Below, piece after piece: positions 49,377 through 62,200 of a stretch of 64,000 bases of DNA; within the stretch, counting starts at the first letter, position 1, and the number at the start of each line of letters is the position of its first letter. Both the position numbers and the translations under genes were made by a program. Origin of the DNA: Nymphaea colorata (taxonomy: Eukaryota; Streptophyta; Magnoliopsida; Nymphaeales; Nymphaeaceae). The stretch lies in contig NC_045149.1 of NCBI RefSeq assembly GCF_008831285.2, forward strand, positions 22,574,535-22,638,534, read 5' to 3'. The notes below the pieces were generated by a model, which was given only the letters and a program-made list of their open reading frames with translations, did not search any database and was not told where the DNA came from.

Positions 49377-52300
49377 TTAAAGAGATTTGTATTGCTCTAT
49401 CAAATTAGATGCATGAAGACGGGAGGTTGGGGTGATTGCGCATCCAAGCTTCTGGAGATAAGAAATCTGCATGTTCACACAAAGGAAGTACAAGTAAATA
49501 AAATAGGCAGTGACACCAAGGTTGTCTTGCTTGTAATTTGACCAAATTGGCCTGCACCGTAAAACCAGGGGTTCAGGATTCCAAATCATGCAAGGTATAT
49601 GAATGGTCCATTGTGAACAAGATGTTCATTGCTTCCATACTCCCAGAAGCATTACTGATCTCCAGCATTCATCCCAGTTGGAAAATGTTACTCTCCACAA
49701 TCAAATACAGAAATCTAGCAGAACCGGTGATGTGCAGATCAAAACCCAATTTCATTTTTCAGAATATTGCAGTGTATTCCCCCAACCCCCAGATCCAGCC
49801 ACAGCTTATAAGATTTACTTGAGCAGACTCAACTCTGAAGTGGTTCTGCCGCCCCACCACCGGAAAAAAAAAAAAGAAGGAAAAAGGAAAAAATATCCAA
49901 ACAATTTGGGAAAGAAACTGCATAATGGACAAGAAACAGAACACTTGAAACCACAAAAACAAAGGAATGGTTCCCACCTGCTTGGGTGTAGCTGCTGATG
50001 AACTCATTGATGCCTCAATTCTCAATTTCTGAAAATACTCCTGCAAGAATGAATATAACTTCTTATACCGTATAAAAAATCTCAAGTAAAACAATCCCTC
50101 TGTCTAAATCAGGAACAACTCGAAGTTCTCCTTTGCCCAAGCAACGATGCACCACAGGTCTGAGTTGCTAAAGGATGTCATAAGCAGGTCTTGCAACACG
50201 AATAAAATAAGGTATTGCACCGAATTTGAATGTCACCGCCTGCTATTCAAAAGTTTGGCTTATTTGATGCATCATACTAGTGCCCACTATAATGCTCATA
50301 ACAGGGTAACATGGAAAATATTTCTAGCATAACCAGACAACAATACAAAGTCTTTTCAGCCAGAGGACAATTTGTGTGAAGATTTTGTTTATTACTAGCA
50401 GATGTTTGTAAGCTCAAAAATATGATGCAAGAATAATATCGACAAAAAGGTTCAAGGGAACCCAGTTCTTGCAAATTATATATGCAATTACTAGTTCTAA
50501 CTTTCCTTTTGATTCATATTACAACTTTTCTTTCAATGATATAAATTTGAAAAGCTAAATAGTTGCACAACTACATCAGTCAAGGTGGAAGTTCAAGGAA
50601 ATAATGTTTCAACACTAACCAGCAGGTATAGAACAGAAATATTAGGATGTTTCTTGTTTAATTTTAGCCACTTATCCAATTTCTAGATAGAAACAATGCC
50701 CAACTGTTGATGGCATGAGACTAATATTATCAAAACAGTCTAATTTTTTACATCTCAGTTTATCTTTAATTAGATCCTCCCACCGACTTTCTGGATGCTA
50801 AAGCCTGAGCTGGTGGAACAAATGAAGAGGCATAAGCTGCTAAAGCATTGATACAGCCTTTAAGACACTTAAAAAGGAGAAGATCCAACAATACTTAGTA
50901 ATTAATAGATGTCCATAAAACACAAGGTGAAGATCCAACAAAGTTGACATATCAACTAGTTTCTCAGGTGCAATGAACTTCATAATCCAACAAAAATGGT
51001 AGAGAGGAACAAGATAGTGAACCCATATAGGGAAGGCTAACTTGATTTCTGTAGCCACCAAGTTGTCCCTCCTGTATGGCTTGAGCACGCTCTACATTGA
51101 CCAATGAGCATGCTCACAAGCATATTGTAGCAGGAGTAAATATGTTCACTACCCTCATTTTAAAAGCATATATGTGCCGCAAAAATATCTTCTAGACACA
51201 AAAACTGAAAAACATGCAAGAATACTTCCCATAATTGTATGAATTCTTGCCAAAATACCAAAATACTTCATCAGTAACAAAGAAAAAGGCTCACTTGTTT
51301 CTCATGCATGATTTGAGCTCTCTTATCTGCAGGAATTTCTTCCCAGCTCAGGACCTATCAGAAAAAGATTTAACTCAGCAATGTACATAATCAAAACCAC
51401 ATAAGGAAACAACATAAAATGGAAGTTGGTTAAGGAACCTACATATTGTGCATACTGAAAAGCTTCATCACACTTCAATGAGGAGCGTAGAGCTTGCAAA
51501 ACAGTCTGTAAAACAACACACCAAGACGACATCAAATGCTAATTGACAGAGAAAATATGTGATTATCAAATAAAGATTTGAGCATCGAAAAATCACCTAA
51601 CAGAGCTGTAGATATCTTATGCAAAACATAAAGTCTAGGTAGCAGATTAAACAACAGAAAATGAGAACAACAACCTGTTTCTGTGACAAGGGATTAATCA
51701 ATTTAGCAAGGGCTTCCCTGAATGAGGGATTTATGACCCATTGGCCTTGAAGACAAAAACCTTCAAACATGAAAAGCAGTGTGCAAGCCACAAGTGTAAC
51801 ACTGAGCTACTGTTACAACCTGATCTGATCCTCTTCAGAAATAGATATGAAAAGCTTCAAGAGCTTCAGAAACTTCACGCAACAAACTCGGAAGAGTAGA
51901 ATAATATCAAAAGTGTGCACGAAACAATTTATCACTGAAAACCTGAATGAATTACAACAGAAGAGAGCCAAGGGGAAAAAGAGCATAAAGCTCTACATTA
52001 AGACCCATTTAAATACAGGGAAAAGTTTGAGTGTGTGTGTGCATGTGAGAGAGAGAGAGAGAGAGAAACAAGTAGAACTAATAACCATTGAAAGTGCCTG
52101 ATAGGTAGAGATAAAGTTAAATAATGAAGCAATGCCTTTTTCTTGCAAAAAACTCTACAGTAATAATCAATGTGCAGAGACATTGTGCGCAAGTAACTAA
52201 AATCTCAAACTGAAAAATTAAAAAAAAAAGGTTGCCTAAGGTACAACAAAAGTATCTTCTGACCTTGTTTTTGCTTTTCTTATTCCGAAGCCGCTCATCA

Positions 52301-55300
52301 ACTACATATCCAACCTGAGAGTAAAGAGCATAAGCCACAAATTCAAAAGACAATAACAGTTTGTATCAAGGAGGAAATGCAGGTCACAAAGAGGTTTAAG
52401 ATGCAGAACGTTTTCCTCACTGGCAGAATAATTTAAGAAAGAACAATAGACGCATTCAATGCAGTCAGATTCATATATGCATTCTGTGTATGAGCATTGT
52501 TAAGCACATCTACTAAAGTATCTTAACTGACGATCTGAAAATCTAGTTCAGAACTTCAAGTGGATATATGAAGACCAATAGAAATGAATCATTTCATTCA
52601 ATAGTAGAACCCAGATCAACAGATACAACTGTAAATTAAGACCCATAACGATGAAAGACTATATCAGATGGCTCATAACTCACAAGAAAAGAAGCTTCCA
52701 TGTTGTTAACGACATATCTCACAGATTGTGCACGAAAGAAAAATAAATCGCATCAGGAAACATTTTCAAGCTAAGCTTCAAAGAAGCAACGATACAAAAA
52801 AGGCACTCTTGTATAGATTTCAAGGAGAGACTATTCTGGCAGACAAAAAGCTTTCAACAGCCATGAATATAGCCATCAGATGCTTCTAAAGGCTAGAAAA
52901 GCTGCAGCCGAAAAGAAAAATTACAAAAAAGGAAAGAAAAATAGAAAAATACAACATAAATAAAAACCTGATAAATGTATATACACATATTAATCACATA
53001 AAGATACACAATTGCAGATATTAGTCCACTGAGATACAAAAATATTCCACAAATGTGAGAGAAAGTTTCACAATAAGGAAAATGTCATTGTCCAACTACT
53101 GCAAACATGTTCACCAGGTAAACAAAAGAACAGACCATGAAATAGAACCCACATCATGCCCTTTATGTGCACTAAAAATGAATCACAATTACGTATCCGG
53201 TAATGGAAGTGAAGATATTACTTTATCAAGTAACCGCTTTGGGTCATGAAATGCCTGCTTCTTTGCCCATGTATGAAATAAATGGGACACACTGGATCTG
53301 TCCTCCACATTAAACCTGTGAAATCACAATTACCATGTTCTATTATGAAATATGCCTCTCAATGACTTGGTGGCCATCTTTCATCATACTACACTAGAAA
53401 CAACAGTATGAAACAGCAGTACCTTCGAAGGAACTGGTTCCCGATGCATGCATCTGTATCTTTGTTTTCATATTTGAAAACATCAATATCCAGGTTATCA
53501 GGAAAAATCTCTATGGGTTCCACAAGTGGATATTTTTTAGTGTCATCTGAATCAGGTTCCTTTTGCATAATTTCTAACATGTGATTCTTGTATACTGGTG
53601 TTGTGGTCTCATCTTTTGGGAAAACGTGATTTTTATATACTGGTGTCGTGGTCTGATCTTTAGGTAACATGTGATTCTTGTATACTGGTGTTCCAGTCTG
53701 ATCTTTTGGTAATGACATGGATAGTTTCTTCAACAATGAGCCATCCTGTAACAAAAAAGTGCATTAATCAAAAAGCAAAAAAGCAAGAAAATGAAGATGG
53801 TGCTTTTTCTCAAGGGAATGATGCTAACTAAAAAATAAACAATGTAAGACCATAGCCACAAATATCAGTCTTGAGTTTTTATCAATGAGCTTTTTCTCGG
53901 TTATTTTTCGGCAAAGTTTGTTTTTGACAGGAAAATCATGAAGATTTTAAAAAATATAAAAAATCACAATGTCGGGTAAAAATACAAAGAAAAAACGAAA
54001 CTAATAAGAAGACAGAAAAACATCTAGTCATAATCATCACAACAATAAAGTAATTAAGTAGTAAACATTGCATTGCATCTAGGAGGTCATGTACCTAAAA
54101 CAAAAGGAAATAAACTAGGTCATGTTAAATACCTAAAACAAAAGGAAATAAACTATGTCACATGGGTGCGGGTACGACGGTACAGGTTCAGACATGGCAA
54201 TTTTGAAAAATTGTGGGTATGTGGGTACAACAAAGTTTATATTCTCAAAGATGATAAAATGAAAAAAAAGTACTAATAGTCATATAATCCACAAAATTTC
54301 CCAAAAATTAAAGAAAAATGGGAGGAAAATATAGAATATTAGTGGAAGGGAAATATAAAAGAAGGGAAAAATAAAAATTAGAGAAAAAATTAAGTTTGAA
54401 AATATAATTTTAAATGTTTTAAAATACAGCCATACCCAAATACTCGTGTCGCCATACCCACGTACCGACAAGAGTACCTAGGCAAAAATGACGTACCAAT
54501 GTCACATAGGAAATAAAACAATGAAACAAAAGTTGAACAAAATGAAATAAAAAATAAATAAAAAGTGGCAATTAAATCGTGACAAATTGATTTTGAAATT
54601 TTTTTTCAAAATATCATGATTTTCCCCCTATTTTTGTTTTTTTTTTTCATTTTTTGTTAATATTGCAACATTTTCTAAAATAGTAAGATATTTGTGGCTC
54701 TAGTCAAGACTTACCTAAATTCACAAAAGCACTATTGGGAGGTGCCTAAGCAACAAACAATAGGAAAAATAGGCCAACTACCTATCCATGAAATTTAAGC
54801 AGAGGGAGAATGCATAGCGAGAGGGAGAGGGAGAGGGGGAGAGAGAATGCTTATCCCACCACACTACTGAGCTGACCAAGGCTCAAACATTTGGTATTAG
54901 AATGACAAATGCCCTTATGCATAAAAGGGCAAGGAAAAATGAATTCAGAATTGGGGACTCATAACCTTTTCAAATGTCTTCTCAAAAACGTTTTATAATT
55001 GCATAACAATAACCAATATACCATAAATAGGGAGGATGGTGTGTTCTCCATTTTTTCTATTTGTTCATTTACTCCCTCCTTCTCCCTCTACTCTATCATC
55101 TAACTAGCACAGATCTATACATTTTTAAGACTACCCACAATCATTGTAAAGCTGGTAATCTTCCTTACAACAATTAGTTCACTAGTATGGATATGCATTT
55201 CTACGACTTGTCAACAACTAGTCTGTAGCTGCTAAATCTATATCTCTAATTTTAGGCTAAACCATGACCAACTCAACCAACAATTTTACACCTATTCATA

Positions 55301-57435
55301 AGCGATAAAAGCGCGAACCATAACCAACAAGGACCTAGTTGATACAAGATCAATTTCGGTCTAACCGTTGGACCAGTCTCATTAATAGATCCACTGGAGA
55401 ACTGGCCTGGTACAATATGGTGAATAAACCTGCTAATTTGTCCAAATTGAGAAATTTTACCTACACATCTAAATCGGCACCCACCCAACATTGGATTGAG
55501 TATAGAATCTATAGATCATACTTTCATTTCAACCCCCATTCAACAATAGAACAAAGAAGACCAGACAGAAACCTGATCCTAACTAACCAACTTCCACCCC
55601 ACACCACCAACCAAACCCCCCCCCCCCCCTTCTCTCTTGCATAATTATGAAACAAATGACTTTCTATAAAATAATAAATAAACTTTATAGCTTTAATGGG
55701 ACTATGTGGATCTAAATGTTTTATTCACAACCAAACTTAAGTTCTGTCTCAAATATTATACATTCACATCGTTTCTCAAATTTGAGCCAAATTAAAGTGT
55801 ATCAAGTAGTTGGATCTTGCAACACACAGAACCCAACACAATCCAATCCATTTACATGATTGCATGGCTAAAGAAGTCCAAAAAGAAAATACAGAAGAAA
55901 AAATTTGACCTGAATCTCAAGAAGATGTGGAGGAATTTCTTTCAAGAATCGTGACGGTTGAAGAACCTGTAAAACAATAAAGGGACATAACATGATAAGG
56001 CAGACAAGGCAAATTGAACTCTTCATACCTAGACCATTTGTTATGAACCTGCCAATTAGCATCCATGAGGGCATATAATATGTATAGCTTCTTTCGAGCA
56101 CGAGTCATTGCAACATAGAGAAGTCTCCGCTCCTCCTGCGAAGATCTAAAGTTGTTATAGAAAAAGTAACACATCTGACCAGACCCACATACAGAGTTGC
56201 TGTTCCTCCAACATGTTTAGAAGCAATTATCATGCAAGTGGCAAGAACTAAAATAGTTCAAACCTACCTCAACACTGCCTGAATTATCACCAAATCTGTC
56301 CGCATCATGCAATAATGGAATTTCAGAATCATTTGCCTGAGGTACCAGGCTAAACGTAAGTCCAATGTACCATAAGTTCATAAGCATATAAAGCAACACA
56401 AAAATCATAAGAACAAAACACAATTAAAATCCACCTTGGTTACAGTTACCTACCATAAAGAGACAAATCAAGAAAAGTAAAACAGTAAAAACCCAAGTTC
56501 AAAACCTAAAAATTCAACTTACATTCTATTATATCATTCATGTTTATACTATAATATGCAAGAAAGGAGAGAGAGAGATAGCTGACATCCCAAATCTTGC
56601 TCTTAAGAACAATGTATTCTCCCCCAAGTCTCAAATCTCAAGAAGGTATTATAGAAAAATATTGTTCACCAACTGCCCTTGGGAGCAGAAGCTGTATTCA
56701 ATCGAGAGTGTAATGTACTCTTGTTGATTAAGAACAATAGTATTATGTCTTATCCACCACTTTACAATGTTTCCCAGTTCTTTCATTGAAGACCCTAGGT
56801 CACAATTGCTCCAATACGAGATGAATCTCAAAGCCATATACCCGATTCAGGTAATTATTTTCCAATTAAATGTAGGTCTTGGTTACACTAAATAGCCTGA
56901 AGCCACTCAAGATGGATTAGTTCCACACAAGTTTTAGGCTAAGACAAGCAGGAAAACCTTTGAACATGTTAATGTTGCGCATCATTCATAGCAAGACAGT
57001 GATGAGACTGACCACATAGAAAATAAATAACTAGTAGTGAACTATGAACATTGCATGGTCGAAGGACTAGTTTTTCATACCTTAATGATGAAAACAGTGT
57101 CCCACTCTAAACCTTTTGACTGCATTACAAGGAACAAATATGAATAATTAGTAATTTTCTTTTGAAAAGCATAACCAAGCATGAATACAGAAAACATTCC
57201 AGACAAGACAGCAGTTATAGGAAGAAACCTGATGGATTGTGGTCAAACTAACAGAATTCTCATTGTCAATCCGTCTCGAGCGAAAATTATCATTCTCCCT
57301 TCCAGATATATAATCAATAAACATTTTAAGAACATATATGCAACCTTCCTTTCCTGCAGTCCCATCTTTTGATCCTATTGCATTGCATTGCATGCACAGA
57401 AACTCAGACACATCATCAAGTAGATACTGGATAAC
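49377..57435 (-). CDS. SRS2: SRS2-like UvrD-family DNA helicase, C-terminal half, partial at the 5' side
   Basis: This is a superfamily-1 ATP-dependent 3'-5' DNA helicase related to yeast Srs2 / bacterial UvrD (plant At4g25120 type), expected to act in the nucleus on recombination intermediates. Minus-strand exons: 57435-57229, 57119-57081, 56336-56268, 56135-56049, 55966-55910, 53745-53423, 53315-53222, 52314-52264, 51505-51443, 51354-51295, 50040-49978, 49466-49377. They sum to 1203 nt, 400 residues plus stop, all GT-AG and in phase. Motif V region is [22 protein letters not shown]; motif VI is [20 protein letters not shown]. The plant-specific tail includes [59 protein letters not shown] and the terminal [15 protein letters not shown]. 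Walker A and motifs Ia-IV lie upstream, beyond the window or the retrotransposon. One exon carries a triple 15-residue repeat. Confidence 0.9.
53580..53714 (-). repeat. 45-nt tandem repeat, three copies, coding
   Basis: In the helicase exon 53745-53423 the protein reads three successive 15-residue units: [30 protein letters not shown] and [15 protein letters not shown]. The nucleotide copies are highly similar, implying recent in-frame expansion. It lies in the low-complexity linker after motif VI and should not touch the helicase core. Confidence 0.93.
53849..54706. mobile_element. non-autonomous element with inverted ends in a helicase intron
   Basis: The left end gac-cATAGCCACAAATATC and the inverted right end GACtAGAGCCACAAATATC match at about 17 of 19 bases. 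Further in, ggaaaatcatga and its inverse recur, giving long imperfect inverted arms. Nested inside are a direct repeat (acctaaaacaaaaggaaataaact twice, about 54090-54155) and a second inverted pair built on CTATGTcACATgGGT (about 54153) and its mirror near 54520. No coding potential. A target-site duplication could not be fixed. Confidence 0.5.
55616..55629. repeat. poly-C tract
   Basis: About 14 C in the long intron of the helicase gene. Length is uncertain, as for all such runs. Confidence 0.85.
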
Positions 57436-58663
57436 CTGCACGCCATCATTGTAGGATACAACAGGAAAAATTACTAAAATCAGCGTCATCAGCTTGTTCA
57501 TCCATGATTCTTCCAGAACCACACACTAGAACACCAAGTGAAGAGAAGTATGGTACAAATTAAGAAGTAAAGAGAAGCAAAAACTAACTAATGTTTCCTA
57601 GTTATTACATTCTATCAACACGTAGAATTTGGGGGCAAGATACAGTGTACATAACTAAGATTTGGCTCCTAAATACATTTTAAAAAAAATAATCAACTTC
57701 CTCACATTAGACATGAGGTTTCACAGTTGAAGTATGCAAATTTGAGCTTGCACTGTGTTGTCGTCTCAACATTCTTACATCAGTGACAACCTCTAATAGT
57801 TCGAAACATAGCCACATATTGGTGATATTTTTAAGATGCCATGATAAAAATGGAAAAAATAAGTGAAACAAAAAAATGGATAAGTATTGCAATATTGTTA
57901 AGGAAAAAAAAATCGCCAAAATGAAAATATTATGAATGTATCGTGATAATATTACGATATTTTTGCAATTCAGAAGAGCACTTCTAAAACATTTTAGAAT
58001 TTTCCAAAATGAAAATGTCACAAAAATATTGTGATAAAATGTGATGTTTTACACTATTTAAAAAAATGTTTTGAATTTTTACTTAGCTTCTTGTTAGAAA
58101 TTTTGCAAGCAAACTAGCAGAAAACTCATAATTTCATTTTTTTTCTCTATTATTTCTTATATACTTTAACTAATATGAGTTCACGAGATTTTTTTTAGAT
58201 TCTTCCAAGAAAAACAAACTCCCAATTAATACCCAAAGAACAATATATGTGCCTATCTTTTGGCATATGCCCAGTTGAGCTTGCATAAGGACAACTACAA
58301 GCTCACAAAGCAATAAGCACATTTGAGCTCAACAGATCAACAAGCCCATTTTTACATGCCCAAAAAACATTGTCACAAATATAGCACTGAAAACATAAAA
58401 ATAAGGAAAAAACGAAAAAAAAAAAACATGAAAATTTGTGCTATTTTGAAAATATTGCCAATCGTAATTTTAAAATTTTTAGGATTTCTATCAACATTTC
58501 AAGATCTATCTTGAATTTCTTAATAAGACTTCACATGATGGACTAGAATAGATTATGATCCACACCAGATCCAAATCTTCGGCATGTTTTTTATATGCAT
58601 TTGGTATAAGCGCAACTGCATATTGAAGGACAATCTTGTCCATCAAAATATTGTAACCCTTTC
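57436..58663 (-). other. helicase intron sequence, AT-rich
   Basis: No exon is recognised between the acceptor at 57435 and the retrotransposon. About 57790-58110 contains several TATCGTGATAATATTACGATA-like inverted motifs and a cATAGCCACAtATt word like the end of the element at 53849. It is therefore probably an older relative of these AT-rich transposons. Confidence 0.45.
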
Positions 58664-58668
58664 CTATG
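58664..58668. other. target-site duplication, left copy (CTATG)
   Basis: Five bases, CTATG, immediately before the 5' LTR. They are repeated exactly after the 3' LTR at 63826-63830. Confidence 0.95.
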
Positions 58669-58954
58669 TGTTAGAATATGTTGTTGTGGGAACCGGGTCC
58701 ATATCTGGACCCGGTTCTATTGGGCGCGGGTACCGAGGCGGGCTCGGTACCCTAGGCAGCTTCTCCTCTCTCCCTCTTTATATTGTCACTTATGTATAAG
58801 TGTTGAATTAAGTGAAATAGTATTTTTTCTCTCTCCTAGGGTTGCGGGTGTGCACCTAGGTAGAGCTTCCCGTGGTTTTTTTCCTCGTCCGAGGTTTTTC
58901 CATGTACATCGTGTGTTCTTCCTCTTCTTCCTCTACGTGGTTTGTGTTTCTACA
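58669..58954 (+). repeat. 5' LTR of the copia element (286 bp)
   Basis: It starts TGTTAG and ends TACA (TG...CA). It differs from the 3' LTR by three substitutions and a 9-bp insertion (an extra cctcttctt-type unit near 58925). It carries two perfect inverted repeats close together: aaccgggtcc/ggacccggtt (58691-58716) and gggtaccgag/ctcggtaccc (58728-58752). A TATA-like tctttatattg lies at about 58776. Confidence 0.97.
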
Positions 58955-58967
58955 TGGTATCAGAGCC
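58955..58967 (+). promoter_or_regulatory. primer-binding site for initiator tRNA-Met
   Basis: TGGTATCAGAGCC directly follows the LTR. It is the standard plant copia site complementary to the 3' end of initiator methionine tRNA. Confidence 0.95.
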
Positions 58968-59243
58968 ATCAAAGTTGGAGAAGAGTTTTTTTTTCCCCGA
59001 GGATCGTTAGACGTGGAAGTTTTTCGTCGCCCGACGCCGTTGAAGTTCCGGCGCCGCTGCTGCCCTTGTGACGTCGCCCTGCTCTGCCGCCGCCGTCCTC
59101 CGTTCCGCCGCTGGTTGCGCCTCCGCAATCCTCCGTTCGGCCCGTTCTAGGTTTTGCCACCGTGGGTGGCCTCTGTTTTGCGCCGTCGCCGCTGCCATCA
59201 CCTCTCTGTTTCTGTGCCTCTTGTTGTTGTGTGCTTGTTTGTG

Positions 59244-62200
59244 ATGGCAGAAGCGATGGGGACTCAAAAAGATGCCGTTCTTGACGCGGGCAGCGCCTCC
59301 AAGACTGAGAATGTGCCGATCCAGGTTACCTCCATCCGTCTGACCAAGGACAATTACCTATCTTGGTCTGCCGCTCTCGAGATTGGGATTACTAGCCGTG
59401 GGCGTCTCTCTTACATCACTGGCGACAAACCTGCGCCCATCAAATCTGATCCTCAATGGGCGACGTGGGCGTTGGAGGACAGCCAGGTGAAGGTGTGGAT
59501 TATCAGCTCTGTGTCCTCCGATATCCAGCCCCTCATTCTGCGAAAGCCGACCTCTTTCGATATGTGGACTGTGCTTGCAAAGATGTATGGTCGCAAGAAG
59601 AGACATCTGCGCACCTATCAGATTAAACGCAGTATTTACTCCCTGACACAGGGTGATTTGTCTGTTGCTGCCTTCTATGCTGCCCTGAAGACCAAATGGG
59701 AGGAGCTAGATTATCATGTGACTGATGAGTGGAAGTGCAGTTCAGATCATTCCCTCTACTGGGAAAAGGAATGGATGGACCGTACGTTTCTGTTTCTGGG
59801 AGGCCTGCGGGATGAATTTGAGTCTATTCGTAGCCAGATTCTTAATGGTGATGAGATTCCGGGGATAGAGGAAGTATATGCTCGTGTTGAGTCTGAAGAA
59901 CAACGTCGCCAGGTGATGCATCTTGACACCGGTCATGGCCCTTCTGCCTTTGTCAGCCATGCCTCAGGGACTGGGCAGCGTCCTGCCCGGCATTGCACTC
60001 ATTGCAACAAGTTGGGGCATTCGGTGGATTTCTGTTGGGATCTTCATCCCGAGAAGAGACTGGTCAGAGGTCGTCCTCCCTCTGGCAAGCGTAGCCCTTC
60101 TGTGTCTGATTCCAGTCACAGCAATCCTTCTAGTGGTGCAAAGTCCAAGCTGTCCCCTGATCAACTCAAGGAGCTACAGGCGTACATCAGCCGCCTATCT
60201 ACTACCCCTGAGGAGTCCTCCACGTCTGAAGGGGCTCAGCTAGCCCAAGCCCTCGTTGCCTCGACTGATCAAGGTAACCCTTCTCTTGGTGATTGGATTG
60301 TTGATAGTGGAGCCACTCACCACATGACAGGGGACTCTAAACTCTTTCAAGAATATCAACTTTCCTCTGGCAAGCAACGCGTGTCTATGGCAGATGGGTC
60401 TTCTATCTCTGTGGCTGGGAAAGGGAGCTTGTCCCTGTTGAACAAATACCGTCTCCACAATGCCCTGCATGTTCCAAATATTCCTGTGAACTTACTCTCT
60501 GTCAGCAGTATTACTAAAGAATTAAACTGTAATCTGATTTTTTCTGCTGATCACTGTTCCCTGCAGGACTTGGTGACGGGGAAGAAGATTGGGATTGATT
60601 CGGTTACTGATGGGCTCTACAGGCTGCCGGTAAAAGTTGCTTCAGCATTGATTTCTGCCACGAGTGGTCACTTGTCTGGTGTAAACGATAGATCTACTGT
60701 TCTGCGATGGCACGAGCGTCTTGGACATCTCCCCTTTTCGTTAATAAAGAAGTTGTTTCCTCATTTGTTTGCTTCTGTCTCCATTGACTCCTTCGCTTGT
60801 GAAGTGTGTCAATTGGCTAAACATGTCAGGGCTTCGTACCCTATTTCATTGAATAAAACCACTCATCCATTTGCCTTAGTTCATTCCGATGTTTGGGGTC
60901 CTTCTGGAGTACCCACGTGTGGTGGTTGTCACTATTTTTTGACGCTTATTGATGATTACTCTAGATGTACGTTCGTGTACTTGTTGCGAGAACGTAGTGA
61001 GGTTCCAGCAGTTGTGAAAAACTTTGTTGCCTTTGTTGAGACTCAATTCCATACAACTGTTCAAGCTTTCCGTACGGATAATGCAAGGGAATATGTCTCC
61101 CAATCCCTTGATGATTTCTTGAAAGGCAAGGGTATTGTTCATGAAACCTCTTGTAGTTATACCCCTCCTCAAAATGATATAGCTGAACGCAAAAATCGTC
61201 ATCTTTTGAATGTTACCCGGGCCATTATGTTCCAACGTCATGTCCCTAAGCGGTATTGGGGTGATGCACTTCTCACTAGTGCACATCTCATTAACCGTAT
61301 GCCTACTAGGGTGTTGGATGGTCAGTCTCCTTATTCTACCCTGTGGCCCACTCAGAATCCGTGGCCTCTTACTCCTCGTGTCTTTGGGTGCAGTTGTTTT
61401 GTGCATAATCATAGCCCTACTCTCAAAAAACTTGATCCCCGGTCTATTAAAGGAGTTTTCTTGGGGTACTCTTCCACTCAGAAGGGGTACAAATGTGTGG
61501 ATCCCACTACTTCCAAAGTGTATGTTTCGAGGGATGTCACATTTCATGAACATGAGTCGTATTTTCCGGTGAATCCTCTTCAGGGGGAGTGTCTTGGGAA
61601 CAAAGGGGAAGAGTATTCTTCTAATCAGCTGATTCAGTTTATGAAGTTTTTGGATTACAAGGTTAGTCCCAGTGTGATTGACACGGTCACGGTCAGTAAT
61701 GAGAAGGGCAGTCATATGGAAGGGGTCACGGTGGATGCTCAGCCCACTGTTGCCCGGGATCACTTGTTTGGCCAGGTTTATGTCAGAAAGGAGAAAGCTA
61801 CAGTGGAAGATATTGGTGATGAGGATAGAACCAATCCCAATCTTGTGATCTCCCCGGATGACCCAAGTCCATCGAATGAAGAACTCCCCATTGCTTTGCG
61901 CAAAGGCACCAGGTCATGTACTTCTCACCCTATTCAGAGATTTGTTTCTTATGCTAAGCTCAGTACAAATTACAAATGTTTTATCACAACCTTATCCAAA
62001 GTTGTTATTCCCAGGTCGGTGGATGATGCTAAGGATGATCCCAAGTGGTTACATGCTATGACGGAGGAGATGGGTGCGTTAGCTAAGAACAAAACATGGG
62101 AAGTTGTTGATATCCCTAAAGGGACACACTTAGTTGGCTCTAAGTGGGTTTACAACGTGAAGTACAAACCTGATGGCACTGTAGATCGATATAAAGCTCG

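Noticed and set aside
51675-51752. Possible extra helicase exon reading [22 protein letters not shown]
   Set aside because: It has a good donor-like CAG|GTT, but its only acceptor gives a phase that does not join the exon ending at 52264. The neighbouring exons join in frame without it.
58856-59160. Arg-rich minus-strand frames over the retrotransposon leader
   Set aside because: They are antisense shadows of the LTR and leader, with no independent support.
60876-61763. 295-codon minus-strand frame
   Set aside because: It lies entirely antisense to the integrase part of gag-pol and has no recognisable family.
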